Below are positions 1 through 5,513 of a stretch of DNA of 5,513 bases, in pieces. The stretch comes from Micavibrio aeruginosavorus (lineage in GTDB: Bacteria > Pseudomonadota > Alphaproteobacteria > Micavibrionales > Micavibrionaceae), in the NCBI GenBank assembly GCA_003241285.1, contig QFOT01000142.1, positions 1 to 5,513 of the forward strand, in the 5' to 3' direction. Made by a program: the position numbers and the translations under genes. The notes under the pieces were generated by a model, which saw only the letters and a program-made list of their open reading frames with translations, searched no databases and was not told the origin of the DNA. How positions within the stretch are numbered: the stretch's first letter is position 1; every line of letters begins with the position of its first letter.

Positions 1-1062
1 GTTTTAATTGTCCTGCAAAAAACAGGTGAAAATATCGGCTGGGGCTTCCAACTGCAAAATCCTGTCGTGGTTTTGCTCCTGTCTTATATTCTGTTCGTTG
101 TTGGCTTGAATCTCTCCGGCATGTTCGAATTCACTGGCCGCCTTGCCAATATCGGTCAGGACCTGACGCAGAAAAAAGGCTACACAGGCTCTTTCTTTAC
201 CGGAGCCTTGGCCACGATTGTCGCAACACCTTGCACCGCGCCGTTTATGGGGATCGCCCTTGGCTATGCGCTTTTGCAACCGCCTGTAGTTTCGATGGCA
301 ATCTTTCTGGCCCTCGGCTTCGGTCTTGCCCTTCCCTATCTGCTGCTTTGCGTTATTCCCGCTTTAAGAAAAGCGCTGCCGCGCCCCGGCGCATGGATGG
401 AAACCTTCCGCCAGTTTCTTGCCTTTCCCATGTTTGCCTCTGCTGCCTGGCTTTTATGGGTCTATGGCCAGCAGGTCGAAGGCTATTACACCGGGCTGAT
501 GGCTTTGCTCGGCGCGGTGTTTATCGCTATGGGCATCTGGATGTGGAAACGCGCTCCCGCTCACCAGCCGGCGCGCAGTTTTATTCATTTTATCGCGGCC
601 CTGTTTATTATAATTGCTGTTTCGATCGCTTCGATCAGCATGGCAAAAATACCGATGACCGTTGCCAAAATTGAAAACAGCATTGAAGAAGCCGCCATCA
701 GGCACGACACGATCCCTTTCTCCCCGGCGACATTCGATGAACTGATAGCCGGTAAAGATCCTGTATTCGTTGAAATGACAGCCTCATGGTGCATTACCTG
801 CAAGGTGAATGAACGTATCGCGCTTAAGACAGAGTCCACGAAAAAACTTTTTGAAGATCATAATGTATCCTATGTGCAGGGTGACTGGACAAATCAGAAT
901 CCGGAAATCACCAATTTCCTGAAATCGCATGGACGTAACGGCGTTCCGCTCTATGTCTTTTACGGCGAGCGTGATCCCACGACGAATACACGCCCTGAGC
1001 CGGTGGTCCTGCCGCAATTGCTGACCAACGGCCTGGTGGCCGATATTGTTATTAACCAGTAA
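1..1062 (+). CDS. DsbD/ScsB-family protein-disulfide reductase (membrane thiol electron transporter), C-terminal part, 5' end outside window
   Basis: The frame is open from base 1, so this is the last 353 residues of a larger protein. Proteins of this family take electrons from cytoplasmic thioredoxin, pass them through a cysteine pair in the membrane domain and deliver them to periplasmic or envelope thiol proteins. Visible residues 11-45 hold the family stretch GWGFQLQ followed by GLNLSGMFE. Hydrophobic segments lie at about 22-40, 63-90, 97-120, 138-157, 163-182 and 196-214. Cys78 in ATPCTAPFMG matches the second redox cysteine of the transmembrane domain; the first must lie upstream. Residues about 240-353 form the C-terminal thioredoxin-like domain with active site WCITCK (Cys264, Cys267) and a GVPLY cis-proline loop at about 314-318. 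The TCKVNE context resembles ScsB-type transporters more than E. coli DsbD (WCVACK from memory), but the diagnostic N-terminal domain is not visible. A GTG at 67 is not the real start because family sequence continues before it. The downstream redoxin follows after 12 nt, consistent with an operon. Confidence 0.9.
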   Translation, partial: VLIVLQKTGENIGWGFQLQNPVVVLLLSYILFVVGLNLSGMFEFTGRLANIGQDLTQKKGYTGSFFTGALATIVATPCTAPFMGIALGYALLQPPVVSMAIFLALGFGLALPYLLLCVIPALRKALPRPGAWMETFRQFLAFPMFASAAWLLWVYGQQVEGYYTGLMALLGAVFIAMGIWMWKRAPAHQPARSFIHFIAALFIIIAVSIASISMAKIPMTVAKIENSIEEAAIRHDTIPFSPATFDELIAGKDPVFVEMTASWCITCKVNERIALKTESTKKLFEDHNVSYVQGDWTNQNPEITNFLKSHGRNGVPLYVFYGERDPTTNTRPEPVVLPQLLTNGLVADIVINQ

Positions 1063-1067
1063 GGAGA
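1061..1067 (+). promoter_or_regulatory. Ribosome binding site of the redoxin gene, overlapping the upstream stop codon
   Basis: AAGGAGA is a near-consensus Shine-Dalgarno sequence. It begins inside the TAA stop (1060-1062) of the transporter and lies 7 nt before the ATG at 1075. This fixes the redoxin start and suggests that ribosomes finishing the transporter can reinitiate on the redoxin. Confidence 0.8.
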
Positions 1068-1074
1068 AACTCTA

Positions 1075-1695
1075 ATGAAAACACTGATATTGCCAGCTCT
1101 GGCGCTGCTTGCTTTCGCACTTCCTGCCAAAGCCCAGACGCAATCCGCCGGCGCCGTGGTCGGTCAGCCCGCACCGGATTTCACCGGAACCGATACGCAC
1201 GGGAAAGAACACAAGCTTTCCGATTTCAAAGGCAAAGCAGTCGTTCTTGAATGGACAAATCCTGACTGCCCTTACGTCATCAAGCATTACGACAGCGGCA
1301 ATATGCAGGCTCTGCAAAAAGAAGCCGTTGCCGATGACGTCGTCTGGTTATCTATCGCTTCTTCTGCCGAAACCAAGGAAGGTTTTTACAGCCCGGAGGA
1401 ATCCAACAAGATCATGGCAGAAAAGAACTCTGCCCCGACCGCGCGTATTCTTGATCCATCGGGCAAGATAGGCCATTTATACGGTGCCAAAACCACCCCG
1501 CATATGTTCGTGGTCGATCCAAAAGGGACCCTCGTCTATGCCGGGGCTATCGACGATAATGACAGCTTCAAACCTGAAACCATCGCCGGCGCAAAAAACT
1601 ATGTTCGCGAAGCATTGAAATCCATTAAAGCCGGAACACCCGTAGAAGTCGCCACATCAAAACCTTATGGCTGCTCGGTCAAATACGCGAATTAA
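1075..1695 (+). CDS. Exported thioredoxin-fold redoxin, peroxiredoxin-like 1 (AhpC/TSA-related) family
   Basis: This 206-residue protein starts with a typical signal peptide: Lys at position 2, a hydrophobic core at about 4-16, and Ala18-Lys19-Ala20 as a signal peptidase I site. The mature form should be periplasmic. The redoxin fold starts at VGQPAPDF (29-36). The active-site region is EWTNPDCPYVIKHY (59-72), with Cys65 followed by PYV where a thioredoxin would have CxxC. A Thr141-Pro142 pair fits the cis-proline loop. From established knowledge of the PRX-like 1 group, this cysteine aligns with the first Cys of thioredoxin CxxC, not with the peroxidatic Cys of true peroxiredoxins. The only other cysteine is Cys200 in the C-terminal YGCSVKY, so a Cys65-Cys200 disulfide is plausible. 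The gene sits 12 nt after a DsbD/ScsB-like transporter, which I infer reduces it. A Caulobacter ScsB client, PprX, is also peroxiredoxin-like; whether this is its orthologue cannot be decided here. Peroxidase activity is not shown. The start is supported by the RBS at 1061-1067. Confidence 0.85.
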   Translation: MKTLILPALALLAFALPAKAQTQSAGAVVGQPAPDFTGTDTHGKEHKLSDFKGKAVVLEWTNPDCPYVIKHYDSGNMQALQKEAVADDVVWLSIASSAETKEGFYSPEESNKIMAEKNSAPTARILDPSGKIGHLYGAKTTPHMFVVDPKGTLVYAGAIDDNDSFKPETIAGAKNYVREALKSIKAGTPVEVATSKPYGCSVKYAN

Positions 1696-1710
1696 TATTC
1701 AAGTCTTTAT

Positions 1711-1745
1711 AACGACCTGGGACATAATGTTTCAGGTCGTTTTTT
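1711..1745 (+). terminator. Rho-independent terminator after the transporter-redoxin unit
   Basis: AACGACCTG (1711-1719) pairs perfectly with CAGGTCGTT (1733-1741), giving a 9-bp stem with a 13-nt loop. A run of six T (1740-1745) follows directly. It lies 15 nt after the redoxin stop and faces the same way, so it should end the upstream unit and leave the kinase gene to its own promoter. Confidence 0.88.
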
Positions 1746-1840
1746 AATGCCTTGCATACTCTCGTGCGCAAATAATTACTATCGTTTAGCGGCTCAAATA
1801 TGTAATATCGGTAGGATTTGATTCGTAATTCAGGATCTTC
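1746..1840 (+). promoter_or_regulatory. Leader/promoter region of the histidine kinase gene (promoter elements only weakly recognisable)
   Basis: This 95-nt AT-rich stretch between the terminator and the kinase ATG must hold the kinase promoter if the terminator works. The best sigma70-like pieces are TTGCAT at 1752-1757 (a -35-like element, with only poor -10 matches about 17-19 nt on, such as TACTAT at 1777) and a separate -10-like TGTAAT at 1801-1806 without a convincing -35. I cannot choose between them. AGGA at 1832-1835, 5 nt before the ATG, is a moderate Shine-Dalgarno sequence. I see no clear operator palindrome and no CtrA-like paired TTAA boxes. Confidence 0.35.
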
Positions 1841-3892
1841 ATGCCCGCCCGTTTAAAACGTAAACCAGCTGCCAAAGTAAAGTCCGTTACTGCAAAGCCG
1901 AAAAAGCTGCTTGCCGTAAAGACGCGCGTCAAAGCGAAAGCGCCAGACGTAAAGCCGGCCCGCCTCGTCATTCAGGAAAACGGCATTATCCTTTTCGCCT
2001 CACCGGAAATTTTCGGGCTGGATGCGCAGGGCTGCAAAGCGCAGGATTTATTTTCCTTTATGGATCCCGAAGACGCGCTCAGCGACCGGCCTTTCATGAA
2101 CAGCGCGGAAGGCAGAGATCCATGGGTTGCCGCGATTTTGGACGGCGACCATGAAATTAAAATTACACACGGAAAATCGAAACCTGTTTCCATGCGCTTT
2201 GACCGTATCAGCCTGCCCGACGGCAAAACCTATCTGGTCGGGGCAACGACGGTGCCAAAGGCAAAAGGCAAAAATGACGATTTGAAATCTTTCGTTTCTT
2301 CGATTGTTACGCCTGCCGAAACCAGCTCACAGGACAATAAAACGCATATATCGTACGAAACCGATATTTTCCTGAACATGACGCACGACCTTATCGTGCT
2401 GATGGATAAAGACGGAAACTTCATTCACGCGAATGATACATTCCGTGACGTGCTCGGTTATAAATCCGACGAACTGAAAGATCTGAGCTTCGTCGACATC
2501 ATTCATTGCGACGACCGTTCTCATATCCGCCCTACATTCAAAAGCATGATGCAGGATGAAGTCGCCAAGGATGGCAGGCTGATAGCTTTCGAATGCCGCG
2601 TTCTTGATAAAGACGGAAATTGCCACTGGCTCGAATGGCGCCAGAAACGTCAGGGTGACAAGATCTATGCGGTCTGCCGGGATTTGACCGATGCCAAATC
2701 GCATGAAGCGGACCTGATCCGTCACCAGCAACAACTCTCCGAAGCGCAGGCTATCGGTCATATGGGCCACTGGCGCTGGGAAGTCGGCACGGACAACATT
2801 ACTTTCTCGGACGAGATTTACCGCATCTTCGGCGTAAGCGCGGAAAAATTCATCCCAACTCTCCAGAGCGTCAATTCAGTCTTGCACCGCCGTGATATCG
2901 GCCGCATGGGACAAGCCTTCCAGCGCGCGATGATCGAACGGAAAAACTATGAAATGGAATTCCGCATCATCCGTCCTGACGGCAAATCGCGCTTTATCCA
3001 GTTACAGGGACGCTGCGAAACGGATGCGGACGGCGATGTCGGGGCTTTGTTCGGTATTATGCAGGATGTAACTGAACGCATCAGCCATGAGCGTGAATTG
3101 CGTGATGCCAAGGAAGCCGCGGAACGCGCTTATGCCGCCAAGTCACAATTCCTCGCCAATATGTCGCACGAATTGCGCACGCCGCTGAATGCCATTATCG
3201 GCTTCTCCGAGATGATGCAGCGCCAGCTTTTAGGCCCGATCGGCACCGAGAAATATCTCGATTATATCGGCAACATCCGCGAAAGCGGCGAGCATCTTTT
3301 AGATCTCATCACCGACATACTCGACATGTCGAAAATAGAAGCCGGTAAATACGAGCTCGATCTCGAAGAATTCAATTTGCTGAAAGTCTTGCGCCTTGCC
3401 TGTCATATGATCGAAGGTCGTGCGCTGGATGCACAAGTCAAAATTATCTCCGAAATTCGCGAGGAAGATTTTATCGACGTCATGGCCGACCGCCGTGCCG
3501 TAATGCAGATCATGCTCAATCTTTTATCCAACGCCGTCAAGTTCACCGAACCCGGCGGCCAGGTAAAAGCCGAATATGTCATCACTGATGATAATGTGTC
3601 GATCAAGGTAATAGATACCGGCATCGGCATTCCGGCAAGTAAGCTGCGCTATGTGACAGAGCCTTTCGAGCAAGCCGCCAACCACTTCACGCGCAACCAT
3701 GAAGGCTCCGGTCTTGGACTGGCGATTACAAAGGACCTTGTCGAACTTCACGGCGGGACTTTGCAGATTGAATCGACTGTCGGCGTTGGCACATCGGTAA
3801 CTTTCGTCCTGCCGAAAGATTGCTCTGCCTCCCGCCGCGACGGCAAAGCCACTGAAACGCTTTCGAATATTATCAGCGCTAAATTCGCTTAA
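1841..3892 (+). CDS. Soluble orphan PAS-domain sensor histidine kinase, DivJ/PleC/PdhS-like
   Basis: This 683-residue protein autophosphorylates on a histidine and should pass the phosphate to an unlinked response regulator. Residues 1-41 are a very basic Lys/Ala/Pro-rich tail with 15 Lys/Arg and one acidic residue. A degenerate PAS-like region follows at about 42-137, then a linker, a PAS domain at about 174-283 (DLIVLMDKDGN, then FRDVLGY) with its PAC-like end, and a PAS_3-type domain at about 303-411 (IGHMGHWRWEV). A short helical linker rich in charged residues and Ala (411-437) leads into HisKA, with the phosphoacceptor His443 in MSHELRTPLNAIIGFSEMM. HATPase_c shows the N box with Asn564 (LNLLSNAVKF), G1 at DTGIGI (592-597), an F box at EPFEQ (607-611) and G2 at GSGLGLAI (622-629). 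The stretch from GTEKY through SGEHLLDLI to LDMSKIEAGK (468-503) is typical of alphaproteobacterial DivJ/PleC/PdhS-type kinases. No membrane segment, signal peptide or receiver domain is seen. The ATG at 1841 has AGGA 5 nt upstream; the next in-frame Met (74) would remove the tail and part of the first PAS-like region. The input signal is unknown. Confidence 0.93.
   Translation: MPARLKRKPAAKVKSVTAKPKKLLAVKTRVKAKAPDVKPARLVIQENGIILFASPEIFGLDAQGCKAQDLFSFMDPEDALSDRPFMNSAEGRDPWVAAILDGDHEIKITHGKSKPVSMRFDRISLPDGKTYLVGATTVPKAKGKNDDLKSFVSSIVTPAETSSQDNKTHISYETDIFLNMTHDLIVLMDKDGNFIHANDTFRDVLGYKSDELKDLSFVDIIHCDDRSHIRPTFKSMMQDEVAKDGRLIAFECRVLDKDGNCHWLEWRQKRQGDKIYAVCRDLTDAKSHEADLIRHQQQLSEAQAIGHMGHWRWEVGTDNITFSDEIYRIFGVSAEKFIPTLQSVNSVLHRRDIGRMGQAFQRAMIERKNYEMEFRIIRPDGKSRFIQLQGRCETDADGDVGALFGIMQDVTERISHERELRDAKEAAERAYAAKSQFLANMSHELRTPLNAIIGFSEMMQRQLLGPIGTEKYLDYIGNIRESGEHLLDLITDILDMSKIEAGKYELDLEEFNLLKVLRLACHMIEGRALDAQVKIISEIREEDFIDVMADRRAVMQIMLNLLSNAVKFTEPGGQVKAEYVITDDNVSIKVIDTGIGIPASKLRYVTEPFEQAANHFTRNHEGSGLGLAITKDLVELHGGTLQIESTVGVGTSVTFVLPKDCSASRRDGKATETLSNIISAKFA
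3889..3892. other. Overlapping convergent stop codons in a shared TTAA
   Basis: The + strand TAA at 3890-3892 ends the kinase gene and the - strand TAA (3891 back to 3889) ends the SDR gene. Both lie in the palindrome TTAA. No hairpin with a T run is visible on either strand nearby, so the two transcripts probably overlap at their 3' ends or end by a factor-dependent route. Confidence 0.9.
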
Positions 3893-4824
3893 ACCTGTCC
3901 GGCGCTTTCTGAAATCTGCAGTGCCCATGGCGCTGTTTCACCAGCATCTTCTTCTGCCTTCAAACAGGCTTCAAGCCCGACGCGGTAATTCGGATAGCGA
4001 AGCTCTACGCCCAGCTCGTTTTTAATTTTATTGTTTTTAACGCGCTTGTTTTCCGAATAAAAACTCAATGACATGGGCGAGAGATTAGCCTCGTCGAACG
4101 GCACTAAAGGCGGCGGATCGCGGCCCAGTAAACGGCAGGCATAAGCAATGACCTCATGACTAGGCGCCGCCTCGTCGTCGACGACATTGTAAATCTGGCC
4201 TGGCTTTGGGTTATTAAAAGATGCCAGAAGCGTTTCGACGACATCTTCGACATGAATGCGCGAGAACGCATGGCCCGGTTTCAAAATACGCCGCGCAATA
4301 CCTGCTTTCACGGAATCGATCGCCGAGCGTCCAGGACCATAAATTCCGGCAAGGCGGAAAATATGTACTGGCAGGCCGTAATCCTTGAACATGGAAAGCC
4401 AGTCGCCTTCGGCGCGCGCGCGGCGGCTTCCGCGAATGGAACTTGGACGAAGCTCGGTCGTTTCATCGACTACCGCGCCATCACGGTCTCCGTAAACGCC
4501 TAGCGTGGAAAGATATCCCACCCATTCAAGCTTGGGCATACGGGCCAGATCATGCTCGTGAATGCGGTAAACGAGATCGCCATCCTGATCGGTCGGCGTC
4601 GAGATAAGAAGATGGGTTGTATCCTTCATCATCAGCTGCGGATCGTGCAGAGGCCGGTAAGTGTCGAAGATATAAGCATCTATGCCGGATTCCCGCAAAG
4701 CCTGTCTTTTTGGAATAGTTCGCGTCGTCCCCGCAAGCGACCAGTCGCCCTGCCCCTTCAAGGTGCGTCCGAGAAAATCGGCTGTATAGCCGTATCCGAA
4801 ACAGAAAAGTCGTTTTTGAGTCAT
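3889..4824 (-). CDS. Atypical SDR-family / NAD-dependent epimerase-like protein (YeeZ-like)
   Basis: This 311-residue protein has a Rossmann fold. The nucleotide-binding loop is FGYGYTADFL (9-18), a shortened GxGxx form as in YeeZ-like proteins. Other family landmarks are GTTR (32-35), LLISTP (72-77), the strand-end YLSTLGVYGD (104-113), FRLAGIYGPGR (156-166), and IHVEDVV (190-196) with IYNVVDDE (211-218). Ser106 sits where the catalytic Ser is expected. The usual YxxxK about 20-30 residues later is not present: the aligned stretch RPSSIRGSRRARAE (126-139) offers only Arg131 and Arg135. The protein may therefore bind NAD(P) without classical SDR catalysis. Its substrate is unknown. It starts 15 nt after the FzlA-like gene and in the same frame (stop, five codons, ATG), suggesting cotranscription. 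No good Shine-Dalgarno sequence precedes the ATG, so translation may depend on coupling. Its 3' end overlaps the convergent kinase gene by 4 nt. Confidence 0.85.
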   Translation of the reverse strand: MTQKRLFCFGYGYTADFLGRTLKGQGDWSLAGTTRTIPKRQALRESGIDAYIFDTYRPLHDPQLMMKDTTHLLISTPTDQDGDLVYRIHEHDLARMPKLEWVGYLSTLGVYGDRDGAVVDETTELRPSSIRGSRRARAEGDWLSMFKDYGLPVHIFRLAGIYGPGRSAIDSVKAGIARRILKPGHAFSRIHVEDVVETLLASFNNPKPGQIYNVVDDEAAPSHEVIAYACRLLGRDPPPLVPFDEANLSPMSLSFYSENKRVKNNKIKNELGVELRYPNYRVGLEACLKAEEDAGETAPWALQISESAGQV

Positions 4825-4839
4825 ATCATTACGGGAATG

Positions 4840-5508
4840 TTAAAAATCTACATTCTCATAATGTCCGGCAGGAATAAAGCCCGGAATGCGCTCTTCCAGT
4901 AACGGACGGAAACTGGGGCGCGATTTGACGCGGCTGTACCACTCATGCGCCGCCTTGTGGTCGTCCCATGGCACATCCCCGATATAATCGACTGCCGAAA
5001 TATGCGACGCGGCGGCGATATCGGCGAGCGAGAAATCATTCCCGGCCAGCCAGTTGCGCTTTTCGGTCAGGAAACCGATATAATCGAGATGATAATGAAT
5101 ATTGGCATGACCAGCGCGGATCGACGGGCCGTGCGGCTCGCCCAGCTTCAGAAAACGCTTCATCAGCTTTTCACCGACAAGATTTTCTGTGACTTCGCGG
5201 TTGAATTTAACGTCAAACCAGCTCACCAAACGTCGGGTTTCGGCTTTTTGGACCGGATCTCTGCCCAAAAGATTGATCTTGTCATAAACTTCTTCGAGAT
5301 ATTCGCAAATAACTGATGAATTGGCCAGATTAGTGCCATCCGGCTCAACCAGTACCGGCACGTCACCTGCAGGATTTAAAGCGAGGAATTCCGTACGGCG
5401 CTCCCATACTTTTTCCAGTTTGAGGTCATATTCCAGACCCTTCTCGGACAGGACGATCCTGACTTTACGTGAAAACGGATGCAGCCATAAATGGAAAAGT
5501 GTGCGCAT
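4840..5508 (-). CDS. fzlA: Glutathione S-transferase family protein, probable FtsZ-binding protein FzlA
   Basis: This 222-residue protein has the two-domain GST fold. The N-terminal thioredoxin-like domain (about 1-78) has HPFSRKVRIVL (10-20) with Ser13 at the usual catalytic position, the cis-Pro loop GDVPVLVE (48-55), and the glutathione-contact region LANSSVICEYLEE (61-73). The all-helical C-terminal domain (about 88-205) has the N-capping box FSLADIAAASH (159-169). Several features match my memory of the alphaproteobacterial FzlA family: KVWERRTEFLALNPAG (33-48), RYLV-like RRLVSWFD (92-99), MKRFL (116-120), HYHLDYIGFL (138-147), DVPWDDH (178-184), KSRPSFRPLL (195-204), and a conserved tail ending HYENVDF (216-222). 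FzlA binds FtsZ filaments, promotes their curvature and supports constriction; its C-terminal tail matters for that role. No signal peptide is present, so it is cytoplasmic. The ATG lies 5 nt from the window edge, so its RBS is not visible. The SDR gene follows after 15 nt. A general GST annotation is certain; the FzlA assignment rests on recognition without an alignment. Confidence 0.85.
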   Translation of the reverse strand: MRTLFHLWLHPFSRKVRIVLSEKGLEYDLKLEKVWERRTEFLALNPAGDVPVLVEPDGTNLANSSVICEYLEEVYDKINLLGRDPVQKAETRRLVSWFDVKFNREVTENLVGEKLMKRFLKLGEPHGPSIRAGHANIHYHLDYIGFLTEKRNWLAGNDFSLADIAAASHISAVDYIGDVPWDDHKAAHEWYSRVKSRPSFRPLLEERIPGFIPAGHYENVDF

Positions 5509-5513
5509 GCAGT

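Noticed and set aside
67..69. GTG at 67 as a start codon for the transporter gene.
   Set aside because: The frame is open to base 1 and the preceding codons give family sequence (GWGFQLQNP), so the gene continues upstream beyond the window.
1820..1824. GATTC, a GANTC (CcrM-type) methylation site just upstream of the kinase start, hinting at cell-cycle control.
   Set aside because: GANTC sites also occur inside several genes of the window (for example near 106, 833, 897, 3769 and 4818), so one site upstream is not informative.
2405..2619. A 14-base direct repeat (GATAAAGACGGAAA) at 2405-2418 and 2606-2619 in the kinase gene.
   Set aside because: Both copies are in frame and encode DKDGN turns common in PAS/PAC strands. 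The flanks differ, so protein constraint or chance explains it better than a DNA repeat.
4019..4041. AT-rich stretch with T runs near the 3' end of the SDR gene, considered as a terminator for the kinase transcript.
   Set aside because: No stable GC-rich stem precedes the T runs, and the bases encode the Lys/Asn-rich segment around residues 260-270 of the SDR protein.
4156..4503. Open + strand frame of 115 codons opposite the SDR gene, and similar long antisense frames opposite the kinase, transporter and fzlA genes.
   Set aside because: They lack recognisable domains and ribosome binding sites, and lie wholly opposite genes with clear family motifs. They are shadows of coding constraint.

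Overview
The window most likely comes from an alphaproteobacterium of moderate GC content (about half G+C by eye). Two things suggest this. The histidine kinase has a dimerisation region of the DivJ/PleC/PdhS type. The last gene closely resembles FzlA, the glutathione-transferase-fold FtsZ-binding protein characteristic of Alphaproteobacteria. I cannot place the organism more precisely from sequence alone. Coding density is high and nothing suggests a mobile element, prophage, CRISPR array, tRNA or rRNA.

Left part, + strand (1-1695): the 3' portion of a DsbD/ScsB-type membrane electron transporter, open at the window edge, is followed after 12 nt by a small exported redoxin of the peroxiredoxin-like 1 type. 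A strong ribosome binding site overlaps the transporter stop codon. The pair looks like one envelope-reducing unit. The transporter would carry electrons from cytoplasmic thioredoxin across the inner membrane to its own C-terminal thioredoxin domain (WCITCK), and the neighbouring periplasmic redoxin is a natural client. A clear intrinsic terminator at 1711-1745 closes the unit.

Middle, + strand (1841-3892): a free-standing 683-residue soluble sensor histidine kinase with a very basic Lys/Ala/Pro-rich N-terminal tail, one degenerate and two recognisable PAS domains, then HisKA and HATPase_c. It has no membrane segment, no receiver domain and no adjacent response regulator, so it is an orphan kinase whose partner lies elsewhere.

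Right part, - strand (3889-5508): fzlA, followed 15 nt downstream by an atypical SDR/NAD-dependent-epimerase-like protein (YeeZ-like), probably one transcription unit. The SDR gene converges on the kinase gene and the two stop codons overlap in a shared TTAA. I see no hairpin terminator between them.

I found no strong candidate for an undescribed system. The observations most worth a second look are the redoxin's two-cysteine layout beside a ScsB-like transporter, the histone-tail-like N-terminus of the orphan kinase, and the loss of the SDR catalytic Tyr/Lys pair.
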